A stretch of 64,000 nucleotides of DNA from Micromonospora sp. WMMD1120 (GCF_029626235.1 NZ_JARUBO010000005.1:5800001-5864000), one strand, 5' to 3'; shown: positions 33,333 to 43,043, numbered from the stretch's first letter. Numbers and translations: made by a program. The notes: a model not told the origin generated them from the sequence alone.

Positions 33333-33818
33333 GTGCTGATTCGGAAGTTCGTCGACCGGGACTGGCCGCAGGTACGGCCGATCATCGAGGAGGTGATCCG
33401 GGCCCAGGAGACCTTCACCTACGACCCGGCGATGACCGCCGAGCAGTCGTACGCCGTCTGGGTCGAGGCGGCGCCGGGCCGGACCGTCGTGGCGGTGGCG
33501 GGCGAGCGGGTGCTCGGCACCGCGAAGATGGGCGTCAACCGGCCGGGCCCGGGGGCGCACGTCGCCACGGCGAGCTTCATGGTCGCCGCGGACGCCCGGG
33601 GCCGGGGCGTCGGCACCGCGCTGTGCCGCGACGCCGTGACCTGGGCCCGCGAGCAGGGGTACGCGGGCATGCAGTTCAACGCCGTCGCGGAGAGCAACAG
33701 CTCAGCGGTGCGGTTGTACCGGCGGGAGGGCTTCACGGTGATCGGCACGGTGCCGGGCGCGTTCCGGCACCCGACGCTGGGCCGGGTCGGCCTGCACGTC
33801 ATGTACCAGGAGTTCTGA
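33333..33818 (+). CDS. GNAT family N-acetyltransferase
   Basis: 161 residues. Pattern: MLIRKFVDRDWPQVRPIIEEV, then FMVAADARGRGVGTALCRDAV (the acetyl-CoA loop RGRGVGTA) and MQFNAVAESNSSAVRLYRREGFTVIGTVPGAF. It resembles phosphinothricin- and amine-acetylating GNATs. The start is a GTG with no clear ribosome binding site; an AT-richer TTAACCT lies about ten bases upstream, so the transcript may be leaderless. It converges with the MFS gene across a large inverted repeat. Confidence 0.88.
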   Translation: MLIRKFVDRDWPQVRPIIEEVIRAQETFTYDPAMTAEQSYAVWVEAAPGRTVVAVAGERVLGTAKMGVNRPGPGAHVATASFMVAADARGRGVGTALCRDAVTWAREQGYAGMQFNAVAESNSSAVRLYRREGFTVIGTVPGAFRHPTLGRVGLHVMYQEF

Positions 33819-33874
33819 CGGCCCGACTCGGCGCACGTGGTTCGCGGCGGGCGGGCACAGGATGTGGTCGGACT

Positions 33875-34012
33875 CCTGTCGAGCTGCCCCAGGAGTGGGG
33901 CAGGCCGTCCGTCGCGGCCGGCGGAAGGCTGCGGGCCGGGTGACACGCCTACGGCGGATATCTGGCAGGCCACCGGTCCCGGCCTGCCCCACATCTGGGG
34001 CAGCTCGACAGG
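33875..34012. repeat. large nested inverted repeat between convergent genes
   Basis: A 33-base arm at 33875-33907 is mirrored at 33980-34012 with two mismatches. Each arm is itself a hairpin: CTGCCCC-AGGAGT-GGGGCAG in the left copy. The 72-base spacer holds a further GCAGGCC/GGCCTGC pair (33965-33971 with 33981-33987). The structure can fold as two small hairpins or one long stem. It lies between the stop codons of the acetyltransferase and MFS genes and may serve as a bidirectional terminator or be a non-autonomous element. Confidence 0.8.
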
Positions 34013-34058
34013 CCGTGGGGTCCGAGGGGCCGCGCCACCGACCGGGCGCGGTGCCGGC

Positions 34059-35360
34059 TCAAGCCGTCGAGGACTGGCTCGCCGGTGGCTGACCAACCTG
34101 ACCCACCACCGCCGGGGCGGGCGGACCGGGCGGCTGCGCGCCGGCGCGGCGGATCGGGGTGACGAGGCCGGCGACGGCGACCAGCAGGCACCCCGCTCCG
34201 GCCGCCAGCGTGACGGCGGCCACCCCGAACCGGGCGGCGGCCCAGGTCAGCACGACAGCGCCGGCCGGACCGAGCGCGTAGTGCGTGCTCCAGAACGCGG
34301 ACGTGACCCGGCCGAGCAGGTGGTCGGGGGTGATCTCCTGGCGCAGTGACATCGAGCAGATCCCGCCGACGCTGAGGCAGCAGAGGTACACACCGGTCAG
34401 CGCGGTGACCGCCGGCACGCTCGTGGCGATGCCGACGCCGGCCACCGCGACACCGCAGACGGCGTGGGCGCCGATCCAGGTCGCCCCGAATCCGCGTCGT
34501 CGGCGCAGCGGGGCCACCAGCAGCGCGCCGGCGACGGTGCCCAGCGCCGCCAGGCCGAGGACGGCGCCGACGGTGCCCTCGGAGCCCCCGAGATCGTGGG
34601 TGACGTGGTAGATCAGCACGTCGGTGAAGCCGTAGGTGAGGAAGATGAAGACCGACAACAGCACGGTCAGCGCGCGCAGCACGGGCTGTCGCCACAGGAA
34701 CCGCGCCCCGGCGAGGAACTCGGCCACCGGGCGCTCCCGGGGCGCCGGGGCGGCATCGGCCGGTCGCAGCCGGATCAGCCACAGCCCGGCGGCGGAGAGC
34801 GCGAAGCTCGCCGCGTTGACAGCGATGGCGGTCGCCGGGCCGAAGCGGGCCGCCACCACCCCGGCGAGCAGTGGCCCGAGGACGGCCGCCGCCGCGAAGG
34901 TGGCCTGCAACCGGCCGTTGGCCTCGGTGATCCGGTCCCGGTCGACGAGGTTGCGCACGGCGGTCACCGCGGCGACCTGGAAGACCATGCCGGCCGCCTC
35001 GCAGACCGGCAGCACGACGAAGAGCAGCCACACCTGCGGGCCGGCGAGCCAGGCCAACGGCACCACCGCGTAGAGCGCCAGCCGGATCAGGTCCGCCACG
35101 ATCATCAACGTTCGGCGGTCGTACCTGTCGACGAGCACCCCACCGAAGATCCCGGCGACGACGGACGCCGCGCCGGCCACGGCGGTGAGCAGGCCCATCC
35201 GCGCCACCGAGCCGGTCGCCTGGAGCACCAGCAGCGGCACCGCGAGATAGGCGAAGGAGTCGCCGGCCGCCGAGAGCGACTGCGCGATCCAGTACGTGCC
35301 GAAGGCACGGTCCCGCCACAGCGGGACGCGCCGGTCGTCGGCGGCGGTCGGCGTACTCAT
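34059..35360 (-). CDS. MFS transporter (DHA3-type)
   Basis: 433 residues, twelve predicted spans, starting at ATG 35360 (MSTPTAADDRRVPLWRDRAFGTYWIAQSLS). The loop after span 2 reads VDRYDRRTLMIVADLIR, matching motif A of the major facilitator superfamily (G-x-L-x-D-R-x-x-R-R). NLVDRDRITEANGRLQATF is typical of the DHA3/macrolide-efflux branch. It probably exports a drug or metabolite with protons. It ends at the large inverted repeat and is separated from the FMN reductase gene by a terminator. Confidence 0.9.
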   Translation of the reverse strand: MSTPTAADDRRVPLWRDRAFGTYWIAQSLSAAGDSFAYLAVPLLVLQATGSVARMGLLTAVAGAASVVAGIFGGVLVDRYDRRTLMIVADLIRLALYAVVPLAWLAGPQVWLLFVVLPVCEAAGMVFQVAAVTAVRNLVDRDRITEANGRLQATFAAAAVLGPLLAGVVAARFGPATAIAVNAASFALSAAGLWLIRLRPADAAPAPRERPVAEFLAGARFLWRQPVLRALTVLLSVFIFLTYGFTDVLIYHVTHDLGGSEGTVGAVLGLAALGTVAGALLVAPLRRRRGFGATWIGAHAVCGVAVAGVGIATSVPAVTALTGVYLCCLSVGGICSMSLRQEITPDHLLGRVTSAFWSTHYALGPAGAVVLTWAAARFGVAAVTLAAGAGCLLVAVAGLVTPIRRAGAQPPGPPAPAVVGQVGQPPASQSSTA

Positions 35361-35391
35361 CGCAGTGGATGGTGGCACGACCGGAAAAGCG

Positions 35392-35427
35392 CGGAAACGG
35401 CCGCGGGTCGTCCCGCGGCCGTTTCCG
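35392..35427 (-). terminator. hairpin terminator of the FMN reductase gene
   Basis: A perfect 16-base stem, CGGAAACGGCCGCGGG at 35392-35407 with its complement at 35412-35427, closes on a 4-base loop. It is 13 bases beyond the reductase stop codon. Confidence 0.88.
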
Positions 35428-35440
35428 AAGGGCGGAAGGC

Positions 35441-36001
35441 TCAGGCCTTGCGCAGCGGGGCGAGCGCGCCGCTCCAGGCGACCAGCTGGTCGAGGGTGGT
35501 GTTCAGCGCGTCCTGCTGGAACGGGCCGGGCTTGAAGGTGCTGAAGTTCTCGAAGTCGGTGAAGAGCGACAGCGCGACCTGCGACCGCACGTCGGCCATC
35601 TGCAGCTCACCGGCGATCAGACGCAGGTGCTCCACGGCACGCGCGCCGCCCACCGAGCCGTAGCTGACGAAGCCGACGGCCTTGTTGTTCCACTCGGCGT
35701 ACAGGAAGTCGATGGCGTTCTTCAGCGCGCCGGAGGTGGAGTGGTTGTACTCGGGCGTGACCATGACGAAGCCGTCGAACGAGGCGATCGTCTCGGCCCA
35801 CCGCTTGGTGTGCGGCTGGGAGTACTGGCCCATCGAGGGCGGGTACGCCTCGTCGAGGTGCGGCAGCTGGTAGTCGAGCAGGTCGATCAGCTCGTACTCC
35901 GCGTCGTCGCGCTGCTTGGCGATCTCCAGCACCCAGCGGGCGACGGCCTCGCCGTTACGCCCCGGACGGGTGCTGCCGAGGATGATTCCGATCCTGGTCA
36001 T
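35441..36001 (-). CDS. NADPH-dependent FMN reductase family protein
   Basis: 186 residues, flavodoxin-like. The FMN phosphate loop is LGSTRPGRNGEAVA, and VTPEYNHSTSGALKNAIDFLY is the classic signature of NAD(P)H-dependent FMN reductases and quinone/azo reductases. It reduces FMN or quinones using NAD(P)H in the cytoplasm. It is divergent from a MarR-type gene with two palindromes in between, so it is probably a redox- or xenobiotic-induced target of that regulator. Confidence 0.93.
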   Translation of the reverse strand: MTRIGIILGSTRPGRNGEAVARWVLEIAKQRDDAEYELIDLLDYQLPHLDEAYPPSMGQYSQPHTKRWAETIASFDGFVMVTPEYNHSTSGALKNAIDFLYAEWNNKAVGFVSYGSVGGARAVEHLRLIAGELQMADVRSQVALSLFTDFENFSTFKPGPFQQDALNTTLDQLVAWSGALAPLRKA

Positions 36002-36052
36002 GGTGGCGCCCTTTCAGAAGTCCGTGCCTGACGGGCAGAACGCTAACCGGTT

Positions 36053-36126
36053 CTTGATTGGTCAAGCAAATACCCACGCTATGGTCGTTGTCACACGCAG
36101 AGTAAGCATTTGCTCAGTCAAGCAAG
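36053..36126. promoter_or_regulatory. two MarR-type operator candidates
   Basis: CTTGATTGGTCAAG at 36053-36066 is a perfect 5-base-arm dyad followed by CAAATA. TTTGCTCAGTCAAGCAAG at 36109-36126 shares GTCAAGCAA with it and forms TTGCT/AGCAA arms. They sit beside the reductase and MarR start codons respectively, in an AT-rich divergent promoter region. Confidence 0.6.
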
Positions 36127-36132
36127 TATGAT

Positions 36133-36612
36133 ATGGGGATGTCCAACCCCTCCGCAGCCACTCCAGAACCCCTCACCCCGGACGAGGAGGCCCTGGTCCG
36201 CGCCCTCGGCCAGGTGATGTACGTGCTGCCCCGCACGATCGACGCGGACATGGTCGGTGACCGTCAGCTACCACTGACCGAGTACACCGCCCTGATGAAC
36301 CTCTCCGAGGCGCCGGACCGACGGCTGCGCATGCACGAGCTCGCCGCGCTCTGTTACCTCTCGCTCAGCGGGATGACCCGCACGATCATCCGGCTGGAGA
36401 CGCAGGGCCTGGTCAAGCGGGAACGCTGCGAGGAGGACGCCCGCGGCTGGAACGCCGTCCTCACCGACGCCGGTTTCGCCCGCCTGGAGGAGTCCTGGCC
36501 GAGCCACCTGGCCGCCGTACGCCGCCGGTTCCTCCAGCACTTCGAGGGTCACGACCTGGCCCGGCTGGCCCAGGCGTTCCGGCAGGCCGGCGCGGCACAG
36601 CGGAACGACTGA
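36133..36612 (+). CDS. MarR family transcriptional regulator
   Basis: 159 residues (157 if the second ATG at 36139 is used). The winged helix is visible in RLRMHELAALCYLSLSGMTRTIIRLETQGLVKRERCEEDARGW, with the DxRG-like wing EEDARGW. N- and C-terminal helices form the dimer interface. As with other MarR proteins encoded beside flavin reductases, it likely represses the divergent reductase and itself through the palindromes at 36053 and 36109. Confidence 0.9.
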   Translation: MGMSNPSAATPEPLTPDEEALVRALGQVMYVLPRTIDADMVGDRQLPLTEYTALMNLSEAPDRRLRMHELAALCYLSLSGMTRTIIRLETQGLVKRERCEEDARGWNAVLTDAGFARLEESWPSHLAAVRRRFLQHFEGHDLARLAQAFRQAGAAQRND

Positions 36613-36647
36613 GCCGCGCCGGCACAGCCGGCCGCCGACCCGCGCGC

Positions 36648-38492
36648 TCAGCGCGCCGGGGCGTGCGCGGCCAACGGGTTGGTGAGGGTGCCGACGAACT
36701 GGAGCGCCGCCGAGGGGTCGGCCAGGTCCACCATCTGCTGGTTGTTCCGCAACTGGAGCCGGTTGAGGCAGGACAGCGTGAACTCCGGGGCGAACAGGTC
36801 GTAGTGCCGGACCCGCTCGGCCAGGTGCGGCACCCGGTCGAAGTAGTCGGCGGCGCAGGCCGCCGCCATTCGCCACAGGTCGTCCGCGCCGATCACGCCG
36901 GCCTCGACCAGGACCGCGTTGAGGTGGCGCAGGAAGCAGTCCACCACGTCGGTGAAGATGGTCAGCAGCTTGGTGTCGTCGGGCACCTCGACCCGGATCC
37001 GCTCGACCGCCTCCGGCAACTCGACGTCGGCGCTCATCACCGCGATCTCCTCGGCGATGTCCTTGAAGATCACCCGCTCGACGGTGTCCGACTCGTCGAG
37101 GACGAGGATGACGTTCTCGCCGTGCGGCATGAACGCCAGGTCGTAGGCGTAGAAGCTGTGCAGCAACGGGGTGAGGTACGCGTCCAGGTAGCGGCGCAGC
37201 CACGCCTCGGGGGTCAGCCCGGACCGGGCGATCAGCGCCGCCGCCAGCGACTCGCCGTCAGCGTCGACGTGCAACAGCGCGGCCATGGTGGACAGTCGAC
37301 GCCCTGGGCCCAGGTCGGGCACCGGGCTCTCCCGCCACAGGGCGGCCAGCATCTTGCGGTACGGGGAGGTGCGGTCGGTCGCGGCCTCGTACCGCCGGTG
37401 CCGGTAACCGACGGCGGCCCGCTCGCGGATCACCGTCAGGCCGGTGCCGGTCAGCACCTCGTCGCCGGCGATCAGGTCGGCCAGCCAGTCGTTGATCGCG
37501 GGGGTGGCCGCCATGTACGCGGCCGACAGCCCGCGCATGAAGCCCATGTTCAGCACCGACAACGCGGTCTTCACGTAGTGCCGGCGCGGCTCGCTGACGT
37601 TGAAGAAGGTGCGGATGGACTGCTGGGCGAGGTACACGTCCGGCCCGGGGCCCAGGTGCACCAGCCGGCGCTCGGCCAACTCCCCGGCGAAGGTGACCGC
37701 CAGCTTGTTCCACCACTGCCACGGGTGCGCCGGGATCAGGTGATAGTCGGCCAGGTCCAGGCCGAGATCGGCCATCGTGGCCGCGAACCGGGCCCGGGTC
37801 AGCGCGTCCAACTCGCCCTCGATGAGCGTGTCGTAGTCGAGGTCGGCCGCGCTGCTGAACACCGAGTGGTCGCGGTGGGCGGCCAACCACTCCAACCGGA
37901 CCGGGGCGGCGGCCTCCGGGGCGTACCTGTGGTACTCGTCCAGACCGAAGCCGAGCCGACCGTTGTTGGCCACGAAGCAGGGGTGGCCCTCGGTCATCGA
38001 CGTCTCGATGGTCTGGAAGTCCGCCGCGGCCAGCTCGGCGGCGCTCGGCGCCGCCTGGGCCAGCTTGTACGCCGTTCCGGCCAGCGTCGAGGTGATCTCC
38101 TCCAGGTAGACCGGGAGCACCTGCGCGGAGAGCCCGAGACTGTCGCGCAGCTCGGTGATCAGGTCCACCGCGTCCGGGGCGAGCGGGACGCCGTCGCGGT
38201 GCCGGGTGATGCTGTCCGCGTCGATCTGCCAGTGCTGCAGGGCGAGCACCCGCGCGGCGAACCGGTAGCTGACGGTGCCGTCGTCGCTGCGGACCTCGTA
38301 CCACCGCCGGTCGTCGGGGCCCGGCATGGGCTCCGGGGTGAGCAGCCGCTCGTGGCTGAACTCGGCGAGCGCCTTGCGGACCAGCAACCGGTTGGCCCGC
38401 GCCCAGCGCTGCGGGGTGAGGTGGCCGACCGGGCTGCCGGCGGCGGGCCCGGTGGTGACGGACGTCGGGGTGGGGACGGCGGTGACGGTCAC
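36648..38492 (-). CDS. desD: NIS siderophore synthetase DesD (IucA/IucC family)
   Basis: 614 residues from GTG 38492. DesD condenses N-hydroxy-N-succinylcadaverine units and cyclises them to desferrioxamine using ATP. IucA/IucC features are EGHPCFVANNGRLGFG (ATP contacts), the motif LIPAHPWQWWNKL, and RTFFNVSEPRRHYVKTALSV. The C-terminal FhuF-like half includes HGENVILVLDESDTVERVIFKD. The start codon overlaps the desC stop (GTGA). It is the last gene of the siderophore operon, followed by a short convergent gap to the MarR gene. Confidence 0.94.
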   Translation of the reverse strand: MTVTAVPTPTSVTTGPAAGSPVGHLTPQRWARANRLLVRKALAEFSHERLLTPEPMPGPDDRRWYEVRSDDGTVSYRFAARVLALQHWQIDADSITRHRDGVPLAPDAVDLITELRDSLGLSAQVLPVYLEEITSTLAGTAYKLAQAAPSAAELAAADFQTIETSMTEGHPCFVANNGRLGFGLDEYHRYAPEAAAPVRLEWLAAHRDHSVFSSAADLDYDTLIEGELDALTRARFAATMADLGLDLADYHLIPAHPWQWWNKLAVTFAGELAERRLVHLGPGPDVYLAQQSIRTFFNVSEPRRHYVKTALSVLNMGFMRGLSAAYMAATPAINDWLADLIAGDEVLTGTGLTVIRERAAVGYRHRRYEAATDRTSPYRKMLAALWRESPVPDLGPGRRLSTMAALLHVDADGESLAAALIARSGLTPEAWLRRYLDAYLTPLLHSFYAYDLAFMPHGENVILVLDESDTVERVIFKDIAEEIAVMSADVELPEAVERIRVEVPDDTKLLTIFTDVVDCFLRHLNAVLVEAGVIGADDLWRMAAACAADYFDRVPHLAERVRHYDLFAPEFTLSCLNRLQLRNNQQMVDLADPSAALQFVGTLTNPLAAHAPAR

Positions 38493-39082
38493 GCCGGGGC
38501 TCCTTCGACTCGGGCGGCGGTGGCAGGCCCGACGGCGGCCTGGAACTGCGCTCTGGTGCAGACGCTGAGCAACGCGTCCTTCTCCGGCTTGGTGATCGGG
38601 CCGACGACCTCGAAGCCCACGGCCGCGTTCAGCGCGTGGACCGCGGTGTTGCGCACGTCCGGCTCGACCACCACCCGCGCGGTCGCCGGGTCGGCGAACA
38701 GCCAGGCCATGACGGTGCCGATCACGGCCCGGGTGAACCCGTGCACCGGGGCGTCGACGGGCGCGCAGAGCAAGTGCATGCCCACGTCGCCGGGCTGGTG
38801 GTCGTACAGTCCGACCAGCTCGACGTGGGCCGGGTCGTAGCGTTCGGCGAGGAAGGCGGGGCTCCCCCGCCACAGCCCGAGGTACGCGTCGTGGTGCGGG
38901 TGCGCGGCGATGCGCCGGTACTCCTCGCGTACCCGGGCCGGGTCGGCGTCCTGCATCAGCCAGAACGCCGCCTTCGGGTGGGTCACCCAGCCGTGCAGCA
39001 GCGCCGCGTCGGCGTCCGGGTCGAGCGGGCGCAGCGCGAACGTTCCGAGCCGGTCGTCGACGCGGGTGAAGACGGCGTTCAC
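38489..39082 (-). CDS. desC: N-hydroxycadaverine acyltransferase DesC
   Basis: 197 residues from GTG 39082, overlapping both neighbours by four bases. The IucB/AlcB-type GNAT fold shows [64 protein letters not shown] and [24 protein letters not shown]. DesC succinylates (or acetylates) N-hydroxycadaverine before assembly by DesD. Order and coupling match the desABCD operon of streptomycetes. Confidence 0.93.
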   Translation of the reverse strand: MNAVFTRVDDRLGTFALRPLDPDADAALLHGWVTHPKAAFWLMQDADPARVREEYRRIAAHPHHDAYLGLWRGSPAFLAERYDPAHVELVGLYDHQPGDVGMHLLCAPVDAPVHGFTRAVIGTVMAWLFADPATARVVVEPDVRNTAVHALNAAVGFEVVGPITKPEKDALLSVCTRAQFQAAVGPATAARVEGAPA

Positions 39083-40356
39083 GACGGGACCCCGAACTCC
39101 TGGAAGGTGATGCTCTTCTCGATCGGGTAGTGCTCGCGGCCGAGGAGTTCGGCGATGATCCAGGAGTTGCGGTACGCGCCCATGCCCAGGTCCGGTGAGG
39201 TGATGCTGTGCGTGTGGGTGCCCGCGTTCTGCAGGAAGATGCCCCGGCCGCCGTGGTCGATGCTGTAGTTGCGGGCCACGTCGAAGCGGCCGTGCGCGTC
39301 CCAGCGGATCCGGTCGCGCACCCCGTCGAGGAACGCCGGCACCCGGTAGCGGTAACCGGTGGCGAGGACCAGGCCCTCGGTCCGCAACGTGACGTCGCGC
39401 TCCTGCTCGACCTGCCGCAACCCCAGCGTGTACTCCCCGTCCCGGTGGTCGGCGCTGACCAGCTCGGTGTTGGTGAGCAGGCGGGTGTTCACCGGCCCGT
39501 TGACGCTGAGCGCGTAGAGCGTGTCGTAGATCTCGTTGATCAGGTCGGAGTTGATCCCCTTGAACAGGCCCTTCTGCGCGGACTCCAGCCGGTAGCGGGT
39601 CGCCTCGGGCAACGCGTGGAAGTAGTCCACGTAGTCCGGTGAGGTCATCTCCAGCGTCAGCTTGGTGTATTCGAGCGGGAAGAACCGTGGCGACCGGGTC
39701 ACCCAGGTGAGCTGGTAGCCGTACCGGTCGATGTCGCCGAGCAGGTCGTGGTAGATCTCGGCGGCGCTCTGCCCGCTGCCGACCACTGTGATGCTGCGCT
39801 TGGTCCGCAGCGCCGTGCGGTGCTCCAGGTAGCGCGAGTTGTGCACGGCGTCGCCGGGCAGCTGGGCGACGGCGTCCGGCAGGTGCGGCGGGGTGCCGGT
39901 GCCGAGCACCAGGCGCCGGGCCCGGTACGCCACCGTCTCCCCCGCGCCGGTGCTGGCCCGCACCACGTACCGGTCGTCGGCGGCGTCGTACTCGACGGCG
40001 GTCACCGTCTGGCCGAAGCGCAGGTTCGGCAGCTTCGCCGCCGCCCACCGGCAGTACGCGTCGTACTCGCTGCGCAGCGGGTAGAAGCTCTCCCGGATGT
40101 AGAACGGGTAGAGCCGGCCGATCTCCTTGAGGTAGTTGAGGAACGAGTACGGCGACGTCGGGTCGGCGAGGCTGACCAGGTCGGCGATGAACGGGGTCTG
40201 CAACCGGGCCGACTCCAGCAGCATGCCGGGGTGCCAGGCGAGACTCGGCCGGGCCTCCAGGAACACCCCGTCCAGCTCGTCGATCGGCGCGGTCAGACAG
40301 GCCAGACCCAGGTTGTACGGGCCCAGTCCGATGGCGATGAAGTCGTGGGTGGACAT
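39079..40356 (-). CDS. desB: cadaverine N-monooxygenase DesB
   Basis: 425 residues. This flavin-dependent enzyme hydroxylates cadaverine with NADPH and O2. FAD site: [17 protein letters not shown]; the ornithine/lysine monooxygenase block is [36 protein letters not shown] (quoted in part by its key residues WHPGM and LQTPF); NADPH site: [19 protein letters not shown]-terminal [10 protein letters not shown]. The ATG at 40356 is preceded by TGGAGA. A longer start at 40413 would take in a 27-base duplicated segment and is rejected. Confidence 0.95.
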   Translation of the reverse strand: MSTHDFIAIGLGPYNLGLACLTAPIDELDGVFLEARPSLAWHPGMLLESARLQTPFIADLVSLADPTSPYSFLNYLKEIGRLYPFYIRESFYPLRSEYDAYCRWAAAKLPNLRFGQTVTAVEYDAADDRYVVRASTGAGETVAYRARRLVLGTGTPPHLPDAVAQLPGDAVHNSRYLEHRTALRTKRSITVVGSGQSAAEIYHDLLGDIDRYGYQLTWVTRSPRFFPLEYTKLTLEMTSPDYVDYFHALPEATRYRLESAQKGLFKGINSDLINEIYDTLYALSVNGPVNTRLLTNTELVSADHRDGEYTLGLRQVEQERDVTLRTEGLVLATGYRYRVPAFLDGVRDRIRWDAHGRFDVARNYSIDHGGRGIFLQNAGTHTHSITSPDLGMGAYRNSWIIAELLGREHYPIEKSITFQEFGVPS

Positions 40357-40386
40357 CGGGGTCTCCAGACGCGGGTTGGTGCGCAC

Positions 40387-40436
40387 CGGCGTCAGCCGAC
40401 GGGGCAGGTTCATCGGCGTCAGCCGACGGGGCAGGT
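40387..40436. repeat. 27-bp tandem duplication at the desA/desB junction
   Basis: The 23-base sequence beginning CGGCGTCAGCCGACGGGG occurs perfectly at 40387-40409 and 40414-40436, an offset of 27 bases. The right copy encodes the end of DesA (TCPVG and stop); the left copy lies in the desB leader. The duplication widened the gap between otherwise tightly packed genes to 62 bases. Confidence 0.92.
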
Positions 40437-41957
40437 CAGGGCGGCGGTGTGGTCGTGCACGTACCGCCCGGCGTGGGTGGCGATCAGGTCGAGCACGTAG
40501 GCGACGTCGTCGCCGGTGGTGGCCGGGTTGAGCAGCGTGAACTTGAGAAAGTGCCGGCCGTCCACCCGGGTCCCGGCTACCACGGCGAGACCGGATGCCG
40601 CGAGGGCCTCCCGGGCGTGCAGGTTGGCCGCGTCGGCGAGCTCCCGGGCGGGGCCGGTGGGCAGGTAGCGGAAGACCACGGTGCTCAGTTCGGAGCGCGT
40701 CACCACCTCGAAGCGCGGGTCCTCGTCGACCAGCCGCCAGGCGTCGGCGGCCCGGTCGACGACCTCGTCGAACAGCCCGCCGAGCGCGTCCGGGCCCAGT
40801 ACCCGCAGGGTGAGCCAGAGCTTCAGCGCGTCGAAGCGTCGGGTGGTCTGCAGGCTCTTGTCGACCTGGTTGGGGATGCGCTGCTCCACCATCCGCGCCG
40901 GGTTGAGGTAGTCGGCGTGGTAGGTGGCGTGCCGCAGCGTCCGTCGATCGCGGACCAGCAGCGCGCTGGAGCTGACCGGCTGGAAGAACGACTTGTGGAA
41001 GTCGACGGTCACCGAGTCGGCCCGTTCGATGCCGTCGAGCAGGTGCCGTCGCGTCGGCGAGACGAGCAGACCGCAGCCGTACGCGGCGTCCACGTGCAGC
41101 CAGACGCCCGCCGCCGCGCAGATCCCCGCGAGGTCGTCCAGCGGGTCGATCGAGCCGAAGTCGGTGGTGCCGGCGGTGGCGACGACGGCCATCACCACCA
41201 GCCCGGCCTGACGACAGCGGACGATCTCCGCACGGACGGCGTCCGGGTCCATGCGCCGCCGCGCGTCGGTGGGCACCGCGACCACCGCGTCCGGGGCGAG
41301 GCCGAGCAGCTTCGCCGACTTCTGCACGCTGAAGTGACCGGCGGCCGAGGTGAGCACGCGCAGCCGGGGCAGCAGTTCGGCGCGCGCCGCCGGGCCGATC
41401 GCGTCGACGCAGGCCTCCTCGCGGGCCAGCAGCAACGCCTGGAGGTTCGACTGGCTGCCACCGCTGGTGAAGACACCGTCCGCGAGGGGGCCGAGGCCGA
41501 TCCGCTCGGCGGTCCAGTCGATCAGCCGCCGCTCGATGAGGGTGGCCCCGGCGCTCTGGTCCCAGGTGTCCAGCGAGGAGTTGACGGCGGTGAGCACCGC
41601 CTCGCCGAGCAGCGCCGGGATGGCCACCGGGCAGTTGAGGTGGGCGAGGTAGCGGGGGTGATGGAACCAGACGGCGTCGCGCAGGTAGACGGTCTCCAAC
41701 TCGTCCAGCGCCGCCCCCGCGTCGCCGAGCGGGCGGTCCAGGTCCACCCGGTCGACCAGCGGGGCCAGCTCGGCGGGGGTGATGCCGGTGCCGGGGCGGT
41801 CCACCGCGGCGACCCGGCGGGCGACCCGCTGCACACCGTCGGCGATCGTCCGGCGGTACTGCTCGACCGAGCCGTCGTGCAGGAGCTGGGCCATGGCGGC
41901 GGCGGTGGACGCCGTCGCCGGCGCGGTGGTCTCGACCGGGTACGTCGGCACAGTCAT
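40419..41957 (-). CDS. desA: PLP-dependent lysine decarboxylase DesA
   Basis: 512 residues. It converts lysine to cadaverine, the first desferrioxamine step. Group II decarboxylase features: substrate loop [20 protein letters not shown], cofactor-stacking histidine in [17 protein letters not shown], aspartate in [10 protein letters not shown], and the PLP lysine in [21 protein letters not shown]. The size and the [20 protein letters not shown] segment match siderophore decarboxylases. It starts four bases after the stop of the binding-protein gene, so both share the iron-regulated transcript. Confidence 0.95.
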   Translation of the reverse strand: MTVPTYPVETTAPATASTAAAMAQLLHDGSVEQYRRTIADGVQRVARRVAAVDRPGTGITPAELAPLVDRVDLDRPLGDAGAALDELETVYLRDAVWFHHPRYLAHLNCPVAIPALLGEAVLTAVNSSLDTWDQSAGATLIERRLIDWTAERIGLGPLADGVFTSGGSQSNLQALLLAREEACVDAIGPAARAELLPRLRVLTSAAGHFSVQKSAKLLGLAPDAVVAVPTDARRRMDPDAVRAEIVRCRQAGLVVMAVVATAGTTDFGSIDPLDDLAGICAAAGVWLHVDAAYGCGLLVSPTRRHLLDGIERADSVTVDFHKSFFQPVSSSALLVRDRRTLRHATYHADYLNPARMVEQRIPNQVDKSLQTTRRFDALKLWLTLRVLGPDALGGLFDEVVDRAADAWRLVDEDPRFEVVTRSELSTVVFRYLPTGPARELADAANLHAREALAASGLAVVAGTRVDGRHFLKFTLLNPATTGDDVAYVLDLIATHAGRYVHDHTAALTCPVG

Positions 41958-41961
41958 GGCG

Positions 41962-42993
41962 TCAGCTGACCTTCTTCGCGTTGCGGATGGCGGTGGCGAG
42001 GTTCTCCAGCAGCGGGGCGGCGCCGGCGTACGAGAAGCGGGGCACGGCGTCCCACGGGGTCACCTGGTTGGCCCGGACCGCCGGCAGTTGCTGCCAGGTC
42101 GGCTTGGCGGTGAGGTCCTTGGGTTGCAGCGCGGTGCCGCGGTTGTCGAGCAGGATCAGGTCGGCCGGGAACTTGCCGGCGCTCTCCCAGCTCAGCGCCT
42201 CGAAGTAGTCGCCGGCCTCGAGCTTGGTCGGGACGACGATGTCGACGCCCAGCTCGGCGAAGTACATCAGGTCGGTGCTGACCTTCGGGTTGGAGACGTA
42301 GAAGAGGTCGGGGCTTCCGGAGCAGGCCATCACAGTGATGCCGGGGTTGGCCTTGACCGCCTGCCGGACGGCCTCGGCGGCGGCCTCGAACCGGGCCTTC
42401 GCGTCGGTGACCTTCCTCGCGGACAGGTCCGCGCCGAGCGACTCGGCCAGCGCGGCGTACCGCTCGATGGGCTTGGTCATCGGCACCCGGGCGGTGGTGA
42501 TCGCCACACTGGGCGCGAGCGGAAGGATCTTGGCTTTGCTCTCGTCCGGCACGTACCAGAGCGCGTCCGGGTCGTACATGTGGGTGACCAGCAGTTCGGG
42601 GCGCAGCGCCGCGTACTTCTCCAGGTTGAACTCGCCCCACACGTTGCCGAGGATCTCGACGGCCTCGACGTCCAGGTCGCCGGCCTGCGGGTCGGCGGTG
42701 CCGTCCGCGCGCCTGGTTTCGCCGAAGACGCCCACGAGCTGCTTGTCCAGACCGAAATCGACCAGGGCGGCCGCCACGCCGGTGAAGGCCACCACCCGGG
42801 TGGGACGAGCCTTCGCCTGCGCCTTCGTCGCGCGGTCGTCGGTGAACGACCACGGGCCGCTTCCGTTGCCGGTGGCGGGCTTCGGGGCGTCGTCGGCGCC
42901 GCAGGCCGCGAGCAGGGTGGCCAGCGTGGCGGCGCCGCCGGCGGCCAGCAGGCCGCGACGGGAGAGGCGACGGGCGGACAGGGCATCGGGCAT
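41962..42993 (-). CDS. ferric-siderophore-binding lipoprotein (DesE-like)
   Basis: 343 residues. The signal peptide has a twin-arginine look (RRLSRRGLLAAGG) and a lipobox ending LLAAC, acylated at C31. The mature fold is a helical-backbone periplasmic binding protein of the FhuD/FepB type (TRVVAFTGVAAALVDFGLDKQLVGVFG, KFPADLILLDNRGTALQ). It should bind ferrioxamine for the FecCD permeases encoded divergently. The gene starts 51 bases from the iron box and leads the des operon. Confidence 0.92.
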   Translation of the reverse strand: MPDALSARRLSRRGLLAAGGAATLATLLAACGADDAPKPATGNGSGPWSFTDDRATKAQAKARPTRVVAFTGVAAALVDFGLDKQLVGVFGETRRADGTADPQAGDLDVEAVEILGNVWGEFNLEKYAALRPELLVTHMYDPDALWYVPDESKAKILPLAPSVAITTARVPMTKPIERYAALAESLGADLSARKVTDAKARFEAAAEAVRQAVKANPGITVMACSGSPDLFYVSNPKVSTDLMYFAELGVDIVVPTKLEAGDYFEALSWESAGKFPADLILLDNRGTALQPKDLTAKPTWQQLPAVRANQVTPWDAVPRFSYAGAAPLLENLATAIRNAKKVS

Positions 42994-43043
42994 GACGGTG
43001 TCTTTCGATCAAAGGTGGGCCGGGGTCGACCGAGGCAGCGGGG

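Noticed and set aside
39079..40413. Longer DesB start at 40413
   Set aside because: The extra residues are encoded by the duplicated 27-base segment and desA leader; the ATG at 40356 has a ribosome binding site and gives the family N-terminus.
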